Part shown: piece by piece, positions 42,187-53,465 of the stretch
How the letters are laid out: each line of letters starts with the position of its first letter
Numbering within the stretch: the first letter of the stretch is position 1
NCBI RefSeq assembly: GCF_033473495.1
Contig: NC_088936.1
Location: 3,224,001 to 3,288,000, forward strand
Reading direction: 5' to 3'
Source: Cercospora beticola
Taxonomy: Eukaryota > Ascomycota > Dothideomycetes > Mycosphaerellales > Mycosphaerellaceae
DNA length: 64,000 bases
Translations under genes and position numbers: made by a program
The notes under the pieces: generated by a model
Told to the model about the DNA's origin: nothing
What the model saw: only the letters and a program-made list of their open reading frames with translations
The model's database searches: none

Positions 42187-43296
42187 ATGGAGTCGCACAA
42201 GGACGGCCACCTCTACAACCAGGACAAGCGACGTAATTTGTCCAAAGGAAAGGCCATTTCCTCATCTTCAACACTCTCCTTCACTTCTCAACTCAGCTCT
42301 CTCATCAACACCAGCAGCAGCTCTTCCAAACCTTCATCCGGGCGTTCTAAACCGAAGAAGGAAGACATCTTCGCTACTCACAACCGGAATTCGGCGAAAC
42401 GGGCAAAACGGGATCTCGAGCCAGACACCTCATCTACATTCGAGCAAAAACATACCACAGATGGCGAGACCTTGGACAAAGGCGTGTGGGAGCGAAGCAA
42501 GCGCAAGATGGAGGAGAAGGCGCGACTTTATGCTGCAATGAAACGGGGCGATATCGAAGATGCAGACGAGCGTTACGCCGTTGACTTCGATGCTAAGTGG
42601 GCTGAGAGTCGTGGAAAAGACAAGGAGAGTGATTCCGACGACGACGGCGCTGATGACGATGATCAGGAGGAGGTGGAGTATGTTGACGAGTTTGGCAGAA
42701 CGCGGAAGGGGACTAAGATTGATGCTCTACGCGCCAAACAACAGCAGCGACGAGCCGAAGAGGGCCCTGGGATCCTTCCTGCTGCTCCCTCCCGCGTTAT
42801 TCGAGGTGATGCTATTCAGCATAAGGCGTTCGACCTTGATGAACCAAGGGCAGCACAGATGGCTGAGCTGGCGAAGAAGAGAGATAAGAGCTTGACACCT
42901 CCGCCTGATGAGCACTTCGATGGCAACAAGGAAGTCAGGACTAAGGGTACAGGCTTCTTCCAGTTCTCAGCCGATGCTGAAGAACGAAAGAAACAGATGG
43001 AGAATCTTGAGAACGAACGCGCTGAGACTGAGAGGAGAAGGAAGGAGCGCGATAGCAAGATGGCAGAGCGGAGAGCGCAGATCGAAGCCAGACGACAGGA
43101 AGTCCAGCAGAGAAATGCTAAGAGGAAGGCTGACGAATTCCTCGAAGAACTCAGCGGGCAGATGGATGCTGCCAACGATAACGCCCGGTCCACCAAGCCT
43201 TCCGACAATGAAGGAGTCGTCAGTAAAACCCCACCCGGTATGATCGACCGCATTGAAATTGCCATCAGCAAGGAGGAAAAAGACGATGATGGCTGA
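42187..43296 (+). CDS. CCDC174-like nuclear coiled-coil protein
   Basis: Single exon, 369 aa. A Ser-rich N terminus is followed by basic patches, then the family hallmark Trp-Glu-Arg-Ser-Lys-Arg-Lys-Met-Glu-Glu-Lys and Tyr-Ala-Ala-Met-Lys-Arg-Gly-Asp. Next come an acidic stretch, Glu-Tyr-Val-Asp-Glu-Phe-Gly-Arg-Thr-Arg, Gly-Phe-Phe-Gln-Phe-Ser, and a long charged coiled coil (about 265-320). This is the CCDC174 (DUF4078) order. Human CCDC174 is associated with the exon junction complex and splicing; a similar role here is inference. Starts 225 bp from HOM6 in divergent orientation. Confidence 0.85.
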   Translation: MESHKDGHLYNQDKRRNLSKGKAISSSSTLSFTSQLSSLINTSSSSSKPSSGRSKPKKEDIFATHNRNSAKRAKRDLEPDTSSTFEQKHTTDGETLDKGVWERSKRKMEEKARLYAAMKRGDIEDADERYAVDFDAKWAESRGKDKESDSDDDGADDDDQEEVEYVDEFGRTRKGTKIDALRAKQQQRRAEEGPGILPAAPSRVIRGDAIQHKAFDLDEPRAAQMAELAKKRDKSLTPPPDEHFDGNKEVRTKGTGFFQFSADAEERKKQMENLENERAETERRRKERDSKMAERRAQIEARRQEVQQRNAKRKADEFLEELSGQMDAANDNARSTKPSDNEGVVSKTPPGMIDRIEIAISKEEKDDDG

Positions 43297-44117
43297 ATTC
43301 GACCAGAATGTCCACGCAATAGAAGATTACTCAAGACGTAGTGGCTGAGGTGAAACATTGTTGAGATACTACTGTCGCTGGCGGTATAGATCCGGCTTCT
43401 ATGGTGCTGATACGGTCATCATCTCCCCGGATATCACAGCGATCAGGACCGACAGGACAGGGAAGAGTAGACAGCGGCTAATCCTATGCTGGATGCATTG
43501 AAGCAACGCCACGAACCGATCAAGAACCTACGCTGGAGCCTGTCAACCCATGCAATCTTTTCAAATGCTTGTATCTTTCTGCTTGATCAGGAATGTCTGG
43601 CCTTCGTGTCAAAGATGTCGCGGCGATGCCATCACACGGGACGGACGAGGCGCAGTTGTTGGGAGTGGCTCAAATATGCCTCAGGCCAACCGTGAAATGC
43701 ATTGCAACTTCAAAGCTGTGCCTGTGCTTCGACGTCCGGCCTAATAACACCGGCTTGACACTTTCTTGGAAAGTCGTCATGATGCATGCCGCGCCCGACT
43801 AAACTAGGTCCATCACAAAATATGCCTGGACGATTGCTGTCGACCAGGGTGACGAAAAACAACAATGCCTGTCTGCGAAACTCACGCCCCATCACCGCGA
43901 ATCGTGATGAAGGAGTGTTTGATTGGCTTTCCACCACCCCAATAAGTGCACACCTGTGCGATGATCTCGTGCAATGGGGCTATGGAGCAGTATTGCGCGC
44001 GGCATGTCGCACGTTGATGCGTACGCATCTGAGCGGTAAGAAAATGCCAGTATAAGAGAGGCAACGCCTCCCGGCCGGAAGCTACACAACGCACCCATCA
44101 CCCAAAGAAACTCCATC
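43297..44117. other. Intergenic upstream of the fasciclin gene
   Basis: About 0.8 kb. Only short frames; no gene recognised. Confidence 0.5.
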
Positions 44118-45619
44118 ATGAAGCTCTCACTACTCCCATCGATCTCTAGCGTTCTGTCGCTTGCTTCGGCGCAGTCTCTTGTTGAGGTCCTATCATCGCA
44201 GCCGCAACTGAGCTCTCTCCTAGCTGCCCTGCAAGAGTTCCCAGATCTGGTCGATACAGTCTCCCGAACAAGCAACATCACCGTGCTCGCTCCTGCCAAC
44301 TTCGCACTTGCAGCATTTCTCGAGACCGACGAAGGAGCCAGATTCTCTGCAGATCCCGAGTACGCGAGAGCGTTTCTGTCTTACCATGTCCTGCAGGGCA
44401 CATACAACTCGACCTATTTCAACGGGGTACAACCTTCTACACGCGGAGCCGAATTCTTCCCGACGCTTCTTCAACCTGGTCCGTATTGCAACGTGACTGG
44501 CGGACAGACTGTTGAAGCCACTGCTGGTACTTTTGAGGTCGAAGACCTTACCAACGTTACATTCTTCAGTGGATTTGTGCTTGACTCCAATTGGGCAGAT
44601 GAAAGTTTGCTGGTAAGCCTATCGTGCGAAGACCTACAAGCTGCAATTCTGACAATTTCCAGGACCTAGAATTCGACGGCGGCCTCATCCACGGCATCAA
44701 CCCACCTCTGACGCTGCCACCGAATGTCTCGACCAACCTTGTCGCAGCGCAGCGCGAATCACTTCTAGGTGCCATTCAACGTGTTGGACTCCTCGAATCA
44801 CTCGAATCGTCAAAGGACCTTCTACTCTTCGCACCAACAAACCAAGGCTTTCAGAACATTGGCTCAGAGATTGACAATCTGTCTGACGACGACCTTCGAG
44901 AGATTCTCCTCTACCACGTTGCCATAACCAATGGCACTCTTTACGGCACAGGCCTCACAGACGGTCTTCGCTTGCCTACTCTGAACGGCAATGAGCTCGT
45001 AAGTCATCAGGATGCCTAGCGATGATTTCAAAAATGCTTACTCGCGTGATAGACCATCACAGTACAGAACGGTCCTGGTTTCGAGAACGTAGGCGTCGTC
45101 TCAGAAGATTTCTTCGTCTTCGTCAATGGCGTTCGAATCATAAATTTTAACCTACCAATTGAGAATGGAGTGGTATTCGGCGTGGACAAGTAAGCTTCCA
45201 TTTTCCCTTCTAATGTGAAATGTAGATCGCCACTAACACCGTTTACTCTTCTCAGCGTCCTCAACCCATTCAACACAACCGCTCGCCCCCCTCAAAGCGC
45301 CACAGTTGGTCAACGCCAATTCCGCGAAGCGCGCGCTGGAACTGTCTTCCCTTACACTGAGGGCATCAGGACAACAGACAGCCCGATTTTCTCGGCTACC
45401 AATGTGGCTGGCACTACACCTCCACCAAATACTCCTACGCCTTTGATTGAGACCATGACTGGTACTGGATTGGTTGGTACTGGATTTGGCAACGGTACCA
45501 GGCCGAACATCACGGCTGCGGCGACTCCGGCGCAGTATACCGGTGGCGTGCCGCCTATGATCACGAAAGCGCCTGTGTTGGGTGCCATCGCAGCCGGCGC
45601 GTTATTTGCAGGATTGTAG
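44118..45619 (+). CDS. Fasciclin (FAS1) domain protein, probably GPI-anchored
   Basis: Four exons: 44118-44612, 44663-44998, 45053-45189, 45256-45619; introns 50, 54 and 66 nt with clear GTAAG donors; 443 aa. Residues 1-18 are a signal peptide. Two FAS1 domains follow: the first with Ile-Thr-Val-Leu-Ala-Pro-Ala-Asn and Tyr-His-Val-Leu-Gln-Gly-Thr, the second with Leu-Leu-Leu-Phe-Ala-Pro-Thr-Asn and Tyr-His-Val-Ala. The end is Thr/Pro/Gly-rich with a hydrophobic C terminus (Val-Leu-Gly-Ala-Ile-Ala-Ala-Gly-Ala-Leu-Phe-Ala-Gly-Leu), as in GPI signals. Fungal fasciclin proteins act in adhesion, wall structure or vacuolar autophagy. Extracellular surface location is most likely. Confidence 0.88.
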
Positions 45620-46308
45620 ATGAGTGGATCATGGATCGTGACGAGAGGATGAGTCAACATCGGTCGAGCCTTCGCGGGAGAAAATATAGAACGTAGAGAA
45701 GTAGTAATGAGAGCATGAATGAAAATCGATGTTGATGTGTTACAGGTTCATTTCGAGCTATGCATGTAGGAGTCTTCTACGTTTCTACTTATATCCTTAC
45801 ATCAGTTCGCAAAACAGACTATCGAAGGCTAATAGATCATGAAGAAGCACAGCAAACTCCGTTGTTCCTCTTTGGCTGGCAAGGGGAAGAAGTCTCTTGT
45901 CGTCGAAGAGGTGATCCAGGACCGTGCGATGATGGCCTGGGCAGATGGCGATGAGTCTGAGGTCGGAATTTGGCTTGAGTTGTACGCGCGAGTGGAGTCC
46001 AGCGACGCCATGCTGGATAGTCGCGCGTAAATGTGGTCGTGAGAGAATGGTAGAATGAGAGGAACAGGTGCGGGCTGGTCCGGCGTTGCCTGTGTGGTTT
46101 GGGGTATCGTGGTGGAGGAATGATGAGGTCGTCTCACATCGCGTTGTGCGACGGAGGGAAGGAGAGAGTTTGTTGATGGCCTCTCTCGGTGAGTGTGCAG
46201 TGGAAGTATGACTGGTTGACTGCACGGTTGACTATGGTATGTTGTTAGTGTGGTCGCTCGAGGCAGGAGCGATCAGGGTGTCGGACATACCAGAACGTCG
46301 CGATCGAT
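45620..46308. other. Convergent intergenic region
   Basis: 3' sides of the fasciclin gene (+) and the small membrane-protein gene (-). Overlapping frames of 60-140 codons occur on both strands around 45760-46225; none has family features. Confidence 0.45.
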
Positions 46309-46503
46309 TTAGACGACCTTTGGCAGACGTCGCCATGGGACACGACGACCTTGCTTCAACAGCTTGTGGTAGTTGAATGGACCGGCCTTGTTGTTCTGCA
46401 CTGGCAGACGGAGTCCAATCCAGAAAGCAGCAAAAGCCGTGGTGGTGGCGTACAGGGCAGCGCCCTTGTACAAGAGATTGTTGCCTGCGACCGTGGAGAA
46501 CAT
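46309..46503 (-). CDS. Small single-pass membrane protein (64 aa), mitochondrial type
   Basis: 64 aa from the ATG at 46503. The frame is open upstream to 46611, which would extend it to 100 aa with a basic N terminus. One membrane helix (Leu-Tyr-Ala-Thr-Thr-Thr-Ala-Phe-Ala-Ala-Phe-Trp-Ile-Gly-Leu) is followed by Arg-Leu-Pro-Val-Gln-Asn-Asn-Lys and a very basic C terminus (Lys-Gln-Gly-Arg-Arg-Val-Pro-Trp-Arg-Arg-Leu-Pro-Lys). Size, single helix, no acidic residues and basic end resemble small subunits of respiratory complexes. I cannot assign a name. Composition makes a real gene likely despite the small size. Confidence 0.6.
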   Translation of the reverse strand: MFSTVAGNNLLYKGAALYATTTAFAAFWIGLRLPVQNNKAGPFNYHKLLKQGRRVPWRRLPKVV

Positions 46504-47736
46504 GATTGTGGTATGCAGTCGTTCAAGTGTCGGTCGAAGAAGAGATGTCGTTCGATATGTAGTAATCGCAAAAGCGTGGGGTGTTAGAGTTGAGAGGAGA
46601 GTTTTACACAAAGAGCTTGACTGATTGGGAACAATGGGAGAGGAAGAGGTACGAAGTCACAAGTACTTGTATATGTACTCCAAGGCAGGAGGTCACGAGT
46701 TGGCAGCTGCGAGCGCGTGCTTCATCATCTGAGAGAAAGGGCCATCGTTTACCCCGCGTTGGCGAGACCAGTAGCACCACGCCGGACTCAAAGACAACAC
46801 GCCATTCCGCCAATGAGAACAAAGGAGCGCGGCGGGAGGCAAGGAAGCGCTTCCCCATCCGTGCTTTGGTCTCGTTTTACCCCAGACTCTGGACGGCGAT
46901 CCGCTCTCCACGTTCTTTGCGGAGCTGCTAGGCGAGGCTTCTCTTATCATCGAGCCTCGACAGGATGGAGGGCCAGATCCAAGCCAGCAGAGATGTTCGT
47001 AGAGGCCGTTCTCCAGCGCGAACTCGTCTTCGCAGACCTCTTCGAACCAGGACGGCTGCAAGATAAAATGCCTCACGCCACTTCTGGCATGATTTGTATC
47101 ACTGGCACGCAATTGGGCAGAAACCACGCATACATACCTGGGAAACGTGATGACGTGAGCTCGTCTGCCCGTTTCGTTTCAGCTCCTCGGGGACCGCGCC
47201 ACGACTCGTACCACGGTCCGCAAGGAGAAGGATCATCGCTCCCTCCAAGCGCCTTTCACATGACAGCTGCACCTCGAGGTGGAAACGATTGTGCCAGCCT
47301 GCTGTGCCTGGCAAGGAAGGTCATGCAGCTTCATCTACATTCTCCTTTTGCCTGCGTATCGAGCGACGTTGCCGTGGTAGCACTCGCATCTCTTCTCCCG
47401 TCGACTGCTGGAGATTTGCCGAGCGAGCAGGCAGCCGTGACCGCTGATTACTGAGACAGCTCGCGCGCGGCAATACGACTGCGAATGTTCGGTGAGAGAA
47501 CTTCGCTATTTGCGGATGCTGGACCGACAGGGAGCGCCCTGGCAAGTGGGTGTGGCATGACGGGATCTCGCACATTGATGGGTACTCCTTCGATCGCTGG
47601 GTTACAAGTGAACGCACAACTCATTTGGCCATGATATCCACTTCATGAATTCCACTCACGAGCTCGGCGACTTTACCTGACCCGCTTGAAGGGTTCTGCT
47701 GATCATACAATGCATCGCACCGTGCTGCATATCCGA
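46504..47736. other. Intergenic
   Basis: 1.2 kb between two minus-strand genes. Overlapping open frames on both strands (largest 46717-47454 on +) show no recognisable domain and are not called. Confidence 0.45.
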
Positions 47737-49576
47737 TTACAACCGCGCCCGGTCAAAGGTCTTGGCGACTTCTGGGGCATCTCGTTTCGACCATTCCTTC
47801 ATGACCTTCCGTTGGATCTTACCAGACAATAACTTAGGCTGCGACACGTTAGCAGGAGTATATCAAACCAGGTCCATGGTCACCTACGATCTCGTCGACA
47901 AACTGCACACCACCCACGAGCGCCTTGTGCTTCGCTACTCGTGGCTTGAACCAGCTCTGTATATCCTTCGGTGTGACCTTTGCCTTCTTCGCCTCCTCGG
48001 TCAGGACGACATACGCCCGTGGCCACTCCTCGTCATGGATTGTGATGCCCACGACAGCCGTGTCAGCCACGTGCTCGCAGTCGAGCAACAAGCCTTCCAG
48101 CTCTGCTGGTGCTACTTGAAGAGCATTGACCTTGATCAGCTCTTTCTTCCGATCCACGATCCAGATGAGGCCTTCTTTGTTGATCACAGCTACATCACCT
48201 GTTCGCAGCCAGCCGTCGCCTATGGTTTCTTGCGTAGCCTTTTCGTTGCGCCAATATCCTAGCATGACGTTCGGGGCTTGCATGAGAATCTCGCCGGGCG
48301 AGCCGAAGTCGACATCTTTCTCGTTGTCATCCACGAGTCTCATTTTGTGGTTTGGAAGCAGCTTTCCCACGGTGCCACTGTCGCTAGGCTCGTGCTGTAT
48401 TATGGAGCCGCATGTCACTTCTGTCCTGTTCGCACAAGAAAGTTCATCGGTCAGCAAAGCCCCCTGTCGCTGTCACTGATGCTGTCGCTGTCACTTACAT
48501 TCCCCAGCCTTGCTTGACTGTGCAATTTAGCTTGCTCGCAATCTCGTTCTGTAGATCCTTTCCTAGTGGTGCGCCTCCGCAAAGCACACTTTGCACGGAT
48601 TTGAGATTATACTTGGATGTTTCCGGTCGCTTCGCCATCATGACCAACACCGGAGGCGCTACCTGCAGATGCGTGACTTTGTTGTCCTGAATTGCTCGAA
48701 GGTAGTCCTCGTAGACAAATTGCCTCATAAGGTAGATCGGGACGGAGAATTTGCAGGCCATCATGACAGCGTACATCTGCCCATATGCATGGTAGAGCGG
48801 CAGAAAGCCGAGCCATCGCTCTTGCACTTTTCCACCATTGTTGTAGTCGACGTGTGGCCATATCACACGCGCAGTCTGCTCCACGTTGGAGATGAGTGCG
48901 TGATGTCCAATCATGACACCCTTGGGCAGCCCTGTGGTGCCGGAACTGAAATTTATGGTCGCGACTGTGTTTACTGACTCTTCTGGTGTCATTTCTTTCC
49001 ATCGGAAGTTCTGAGCCTCCTTTTCTGACCCAAGCAAATGCCGCCAATCTTTCACGCCATCGACTTCTTGCAGCTCCGCCTCGTCATCTGTGAATTGGTA
49101 TATCCTTGGGTTCGTCCCGGCCTTTTTCGCAGCTTCCATATCGTTCCTTACGAGCGAAGGGTGCGCGAATACGACTTTCGCTTCGGTGAGCTTCATCTGG
49201 TGCACAATCTCATCGACGGTATAGATCGGGTTGATCGCGCTGAAAGACCGGCCGCCTCCGACTATGCCCAAGTATGCTGCGGGCACGAGCATGTTATTCG
49301 GAGTGTGTATCAGGCATACTTCGCCCTTCTTCAAGCCTAAGCTGTCGAGACCAATGATCACTCTCTTGATCCATTGCAACATCTGTCGAGGACTGAGGTT
49401 CTTATTCGGGTTGCCGGCGTCGAACCATACTGGCTCATCGGCAGGCTCTTGGCCCTTTGGGAAGAGGTAGCTCAGGACATTGACCTGAATCAGGACGTTA
49501 GCGGTAGCTCTGGAAGCTCATAAATGCTGCGTGCCTTTGGAATGTCCAGATCAGCTATGGGCGAGGTGTGGATCAT
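47737..49576 (-). CDS. 4-coumarate/acyl-CoA ligase (AMP-binding), peroxisomal
   Basis: Four minus-strand exons: 49535-49576, 48499-49484, 47888-48425, 47737-47838; 555 aa. Introns 2 and 3 (73 and 49 nt) are clear. Intron 1 (50 nt) has a GC donor (AAG|GCACGC) but a good branch CTAAC and TTCAG end; it joins Leu-Asp-Ile-Pro-Lys to Val-Asn-Val-Leu-Ser-Tyr. Adenylation motifs: Ser-Ser-Gly-Thr-Thr-Gly-Leu-Pro-Lys-Gly, Tyr-His-Ala-Tyr-Gly, Gln-Gly-Trp-Gly-Met-Thr-Glu, Trp-Leu-Arg-Thr-Gly-Asp, and Leu-Leu-Ser-Gly-Lys-Ile-Gln-Arg-Lys with the catalytic Lys. The last three residues Ala-Arg-Leu match PTS1. It activates a carboxylic acid (phenylpropanoid-like or fatty acid) to its CoA ester; substrate unknown. 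Confidence 0.87.
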
Positions 49577-50160
49577 CTTGTCTTCTGCGAGAGGATGTCT
49601 TGTTGATCCCTACTTCCAATGTCTTCAAGCTCGCTCATAAAGAGATCCGGGACGGCCAAGGCAAAAAGTAAGCACTATCTCGCTGGCTTCTCTTGATGTT
49701 TACTCATATGAAATCGCTCTTCCCGATGCTCATCAAGACGATGTTGGTGAATGCCAGAACATCGTGGAGAGCAATCTACCACGCGATGTGCATTACGGCA
49801 CCGAACAAGGTTGCGGATCATGACAACCTCGGGCATGGCAATGTCTGGAGGTGCTGCTGCAGCAGCTTCTGCCGTGGCAGGTCGCGTTATGGCATTAGCG
49901 GCTGTCGAGCTACCGCGATATGCGGAGGAAAGCGAAGGTGTGGAGAAATGACGAACGGCATTTACGGCAAACCGCCGTCGGCTCTCCCGCCGAACCCTGA
50001 GGCTTATGCAACTTTGTGCTCCCTCGGATATCGACACGCGGAGTGGAGATGGCCATCAGCCTGACTCGATGCGGTAGAGTTGTGTTGGTGAAGATGTCCG
50101 TCTTCTGGATGATGAGTGTTGGCAGCAAGACCAAACAGATTTGAGACACCCGAGCTCACA
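49577..50160. promoter_or_regulatory. Divergent upstream region of the CoA ligase and SDR genes
   Basis: 584 bp between two divergent starts. An upstream reading frame beginning at about 49643 on the minus strand (Met-Ser-Glu-Leu-Glu) is short and stops before the ligase start; it could be a uORF. No gene. Confidence 0.45.
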
Positions 50161-51071
50161 ATGTCAGACATCAGTATTGACGGCTTCTTCTCGCTCGATG
50201 GCAAGGTTGCGATAGTGACTGGAGGTTAGTGCGATGTCGAGATGCATTGGCCTCAGCATGCATCAAACTGACATTGCGTTCAGGGTCACGAGGGCTCGGA
50301 CTACATACAGCAACTGCCTTCCTCTTGGCTGGAGCAAAGACTGTCTTCATCAGTGCCCGCAAAGCTGGTGGCGAGCAAGGAATCGACCAGGCAGTCGATA
50401 AGCTGAATAAGCTATGCTCAAGCAAAAATCTCAAGGGCCGAGCCATAGGACTTCCAGCCAACGTTGCACAAGAAGAAGACATTAAGCGTCTTGTCAAAGA
50501 AGTGCAGAAGCATGAGTCGAAGCTCGATATCCTGGTAGCCAACGCAGGCGCGACCTGGGGCGGACCTTTCGAACCGACTCCAGACTGGTCGAGCCAGAAA
50601 ATTCTGGACCTCAATGTTCGAGGTGTATTCAACCTCGCCCGTTTATTCGCTCCGATGCTCGCAGCAGCGGGCAAACCAGAAGACCCTTCACGCATCGTGA
50701 TTATGTCCTCAGTAGCCGGAACGAATGTCTCTCATGTTGGAGATAACGGAACTATCATGTACTCCGCTTCCAAAGCTGCAGCTCACCACCTTGGGCGGAA
50801 TATGGCAGTCGAGCTGGGTCCTAGGAACATAACAGTCAACACTGTAGCGCCAGGCTTCTTCCCCTCGAAACTAGCAAGCGGCTTGATCGAAATTCTCGGT
50901 GGTGAAGAGGAGCTTTCGAGATCGAATCCAAGGAAGCGCCTAGGAGAGCCAAGCGATATTGCTGGAGTCATGTTGTTTCTTTGCTCAAAAGCAGCCAACT
51001 ATGTCAACGGCGAGTATATAAGTGTTGATGGCGGAGCAAGACTGGGCTCCGGTCGTTTGACGAAGCTATAA
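50161..51071 (+). CDS. Short-chain dehydrogenase/reductase (SDR)
   Basis: Exons 50161-50224 and 50284-51071 with a 59-nt intron (GTTAGT, branch CTGAC, TTCAG) at phase 1; 283 aa. The splice lies inside the cofactor loop, giving Thr-Gly-Gly-Ser-Arg-Gly-Leu-Gly. Asn-Ala-Gly, the catalytic Ser in Met-Ser-Ser-Val-Ala-Gly and Tyr-Ser-Ala-Ser-Lys follow at classical SDR spacing, and Pro-Gly-Phe-Phe comes after the active site. The Ser-Ala-Arg-Lys after strand beta-2 suggests NADP(H). The best guess is a 3-oxoacyl-type reductase as in fatty-acid-like pathways. Divergent from the CoA ligase. Confidence 0.9.
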
Positions 51072-51728
51072 ACCTCTAGCAGCAAGAAAGGAATCTGATC
51101 CCACTAAATCTCACTGTCTTAGTTCGACAAAAGGCACTCGTCAGTTATTCCAACAGTTTCTTCACAAAAAGCGTCTGCAGGTGCACCGCAGAGAAATCAA
51201 CCTCCTATTGCGGATCTCCATGTGTTGGGTGAGGATCGCAGCAAGTGAACTCACTGCTCAGCCGCAGCTGAGGATCGAGGGCAGTAGTTTGTGAATTGAA
51301 GCAAGACGATGCGGATATCATTTGTGTCACACAATCCTCTGAGTCGACATGATTTGCACCGGAGCCCTGGAAACAGGACCATCATGCTCCAGACATTGAG
51401 GACGTCGAGGAAGCAGAAACCTGCCCTCAAGCCATGATGATCAATCCCAGCTCGCTACGCTCAGAGCCTCGCTTGTGTTTTCTTTGCACGCCCGCAGCTG
51501 AGGCAGCTCTTTGTAGGGCTTTGCCCCGCTGAAAATATATGTTACACTGCATGCGCCACGCCGCTCCCATGTGCATTCACATCTGTAGAGGACTTGCTCG
51601 GCGTGCTTGGAGGTGGGTTGAATACGTTGGCAAGTATCTTCATTACTGAGCTACAGCCCAGCAGGCGAACGCTCCTAAGCTCTTCCCACCCTCGATTCGC
51701 GTCTTAGCATTCCGAGGTTCTTATCGCT
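51072..51728. other. Upstream region of the alcohol dehydrogenase gene
   Basis: 657 bp without a gene, containing the WGCGG cluster described separately. Confidence 0.5.
51186..51496. promoter_or_regulatory. Cluster of AlcR-type WGCGG core sites (putative)
   Basis: TGCGG cores (or reverse CCGCA) lie at 51186-51190 (-), 51209-51213 (+), 51262-51266 (-), 51310-51314 (+) and 51492-51496 (-), and a CCGCT occurs near 51525. Five TGCGG cores in about 650 bp is more than the one or two expected by chance at even base composition. AlcR of Aspergillus binds WGCGG, often as paired sites. Functional use here is not shown. Confidence 0.4.
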
Positions 51729-52986
51729 ATGGCTTCGCTAGATCAGTCAAATGGAGAATCGGAGCAACGATCGCGTACAATGAGAGCAGCTCAATGGAAC
51801 CCAGTACTATCCTCTAGTACTTCATAAGCCCTGCTGTTGCTCACAAAATCACAGGACGAGGAGAAAGTCGTCGTTCGTGACGTACCAATTCCACGACCGG
51901 GCCCAAGCCAATTTCTCATCAAGATGGCCTCCGCCTCGCTTTGTCATTCCGATGTAATGATGATCGAAGCTGGACACTCTTTCACGCTCGGCCACGAAGG
52001 TGCCGGCTACATCGAAGAAGTCCACGAGTCTGTGGCCGACATTGGATTCAACAAAGGGGATCCTGTGGGGTTTCTGTATACCGATGGGTGCTGCTATCAA
52101 TGTGAAGGGTGTCAATTGTTTCCATTGTAAGTTCAAAGGAAGAGACAGTGTGTTCATGGTGTTTAATATGATGCAGACACTGCTTTAAAGGCAAGCAGAA
52201 ATTGCATGGATACAGTACGGACGGGTTCTTTGCCGAGTATGCTGTCGTCGATGCGCAGAATTGCGTTCGATTGCCTGAGTCGATCGATGTAAAGACTGCT
52301 TCGCCATATTTCTGTGCTGGACTAGTAAGCAATGCTTCTTCTTGACTTTTTGTATGACCTCACTGACTTTGACAGACCGCCTTCCACTCGGTTGACAGCT
52401 GCGACTTGACTGAGGGTCAGTGGCTGGCTGTAGTTGGAGCTGGGGGTCTTGGTCAGTTCGCGATACAGATCGGCAAAGCCATGAAGCTCAAAGTGATCAC
52501 CGTGGACGTCAACGATGAGACTCTTGCTATTTGCAAGGAACTCGGCGCCGACGCTGTCTACAACTCGAGATCGAACGAGGCTTATGTGGAAGAAATCAAG
52601 CAGCTGACTCAGGGAGGAGTGCACGCCGCTTGCGTATTTAGCAATGCTGATGCTGTAAGCTTACATCACTCGTGTGAAAGACTCCAGCTAACGATCAAAA
52701 GGCGTATTCGAGTGCTCCATCGCTCTTGAAATTTGGAGGGTTGCTAATGGTGGCTGGCATTCCGAAGAGCCCACTCTCTATCAACGCATGGGATCTAGCC
52801 GGAGGCAAGCTCAGGATCAAAGGCGAAAGTACCGGCACTGCCCATCGTATGCAGAAAGGCGTGGATTTCTTTGCTGAGCATGGCATCAAACCAGCTATCG
52901 AGCATCGCAAGCTGGAAGATCTGAACGATATGATTGATGAGCTCAATGCTGGAAACGCAATGCGGCGTAAGCTGGTATCGTTTTGA
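51729..52986 (+). CDS. Zinc-dependent alcohol dehydrogenase
   Basis: Five exons: 51729-51803, 51855-52126, 52177-52324, 52376-52654, 52702-52986; introns of 47-51 nt; 352 aa. The catalytic zinc region has Leu-Cys-His-Ser-Asp and Gly-His-Glu-Gly-Ala-Gly. The structural zinc lobe has the Cys-x2-Cys-x2-Cys-x6-Cys order (Cys-Tyr-Gln-Cys-Glu-Gly-Cys, completed across intron 2). Leu-His-Gly-Tyr, Asp-Gly-Phe-Phe-Ala-Glu-Tyr and the NAD loop Gly-Ala-Gly-Gly-Leu-Gly follow. All are standard for medium-chain ADH oxidising small alcohols with NAD. The gene lies 657 bp after the SDR and near an AlcR-like factor. The N-terminal start at 51729 gives an 18-residue extension before Met-Arg-Ala-Ala. Confidence 0.9.
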
Positions 52987-53465
52987 TGTATTGAGTGGTC
53001 TTCGAAAGATGGGTCGAAAACAAAAATGCATTATCATTATACAATATGGCTTTTCTTCGTGTCGTCATTGATCATAGCGTGGAAAGTCCTGTTGAGCCTT
53101 CGAATGTGCACCCAGAATAGAATTCGCATCCTTCATGGATCACAGGAGCATCAAGCCTGTTATCATCTTCTTCGCAATCTCAGTGGTGATGTTGCGGCCA
53201 TCGATATTGCCGATCGAGCGTGCGTGAGGACTCGCAGGAACAATCAGAATGACAATCGTGGTGTCCTGTGTGTCGTCCAAACGATGTAGATAATCCCGTA
53301 GCTCGGGGGTGTGGCTTCACAACCTGCTTCACTCAAATGGCAGAGCAATGCGTGGCTGTGTGGCCTTATGTCTGTAGCGATCACAAGGAGTCGCCGAATA
53401 CTGGCCGTGGATATGACTTGGGACGTTGCTCTGTTACGAGCAGTGGCACGAGAGGCTCGACCACC
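52987..53465. other. Intergenic after the ADH gene
   Basis: Convergent side between the ADH and a possible small minus-strand gene. Nothing recognised. Confidence 0.45.

Noticed and set aside
45760..46225. Overlapping frames on both strands between the fasciclin and small membrane-protein genes
   Set aside because: No domain, no signal sequence and no splice logic; the two strands cannot be told apart by quality.
46717..47454. 245-codon forward frame overlapped by a 144-codon minus frame
   Set aside because: Starts without ATG, has no family signature, and GC-rich DNA gives open frames on both strands.
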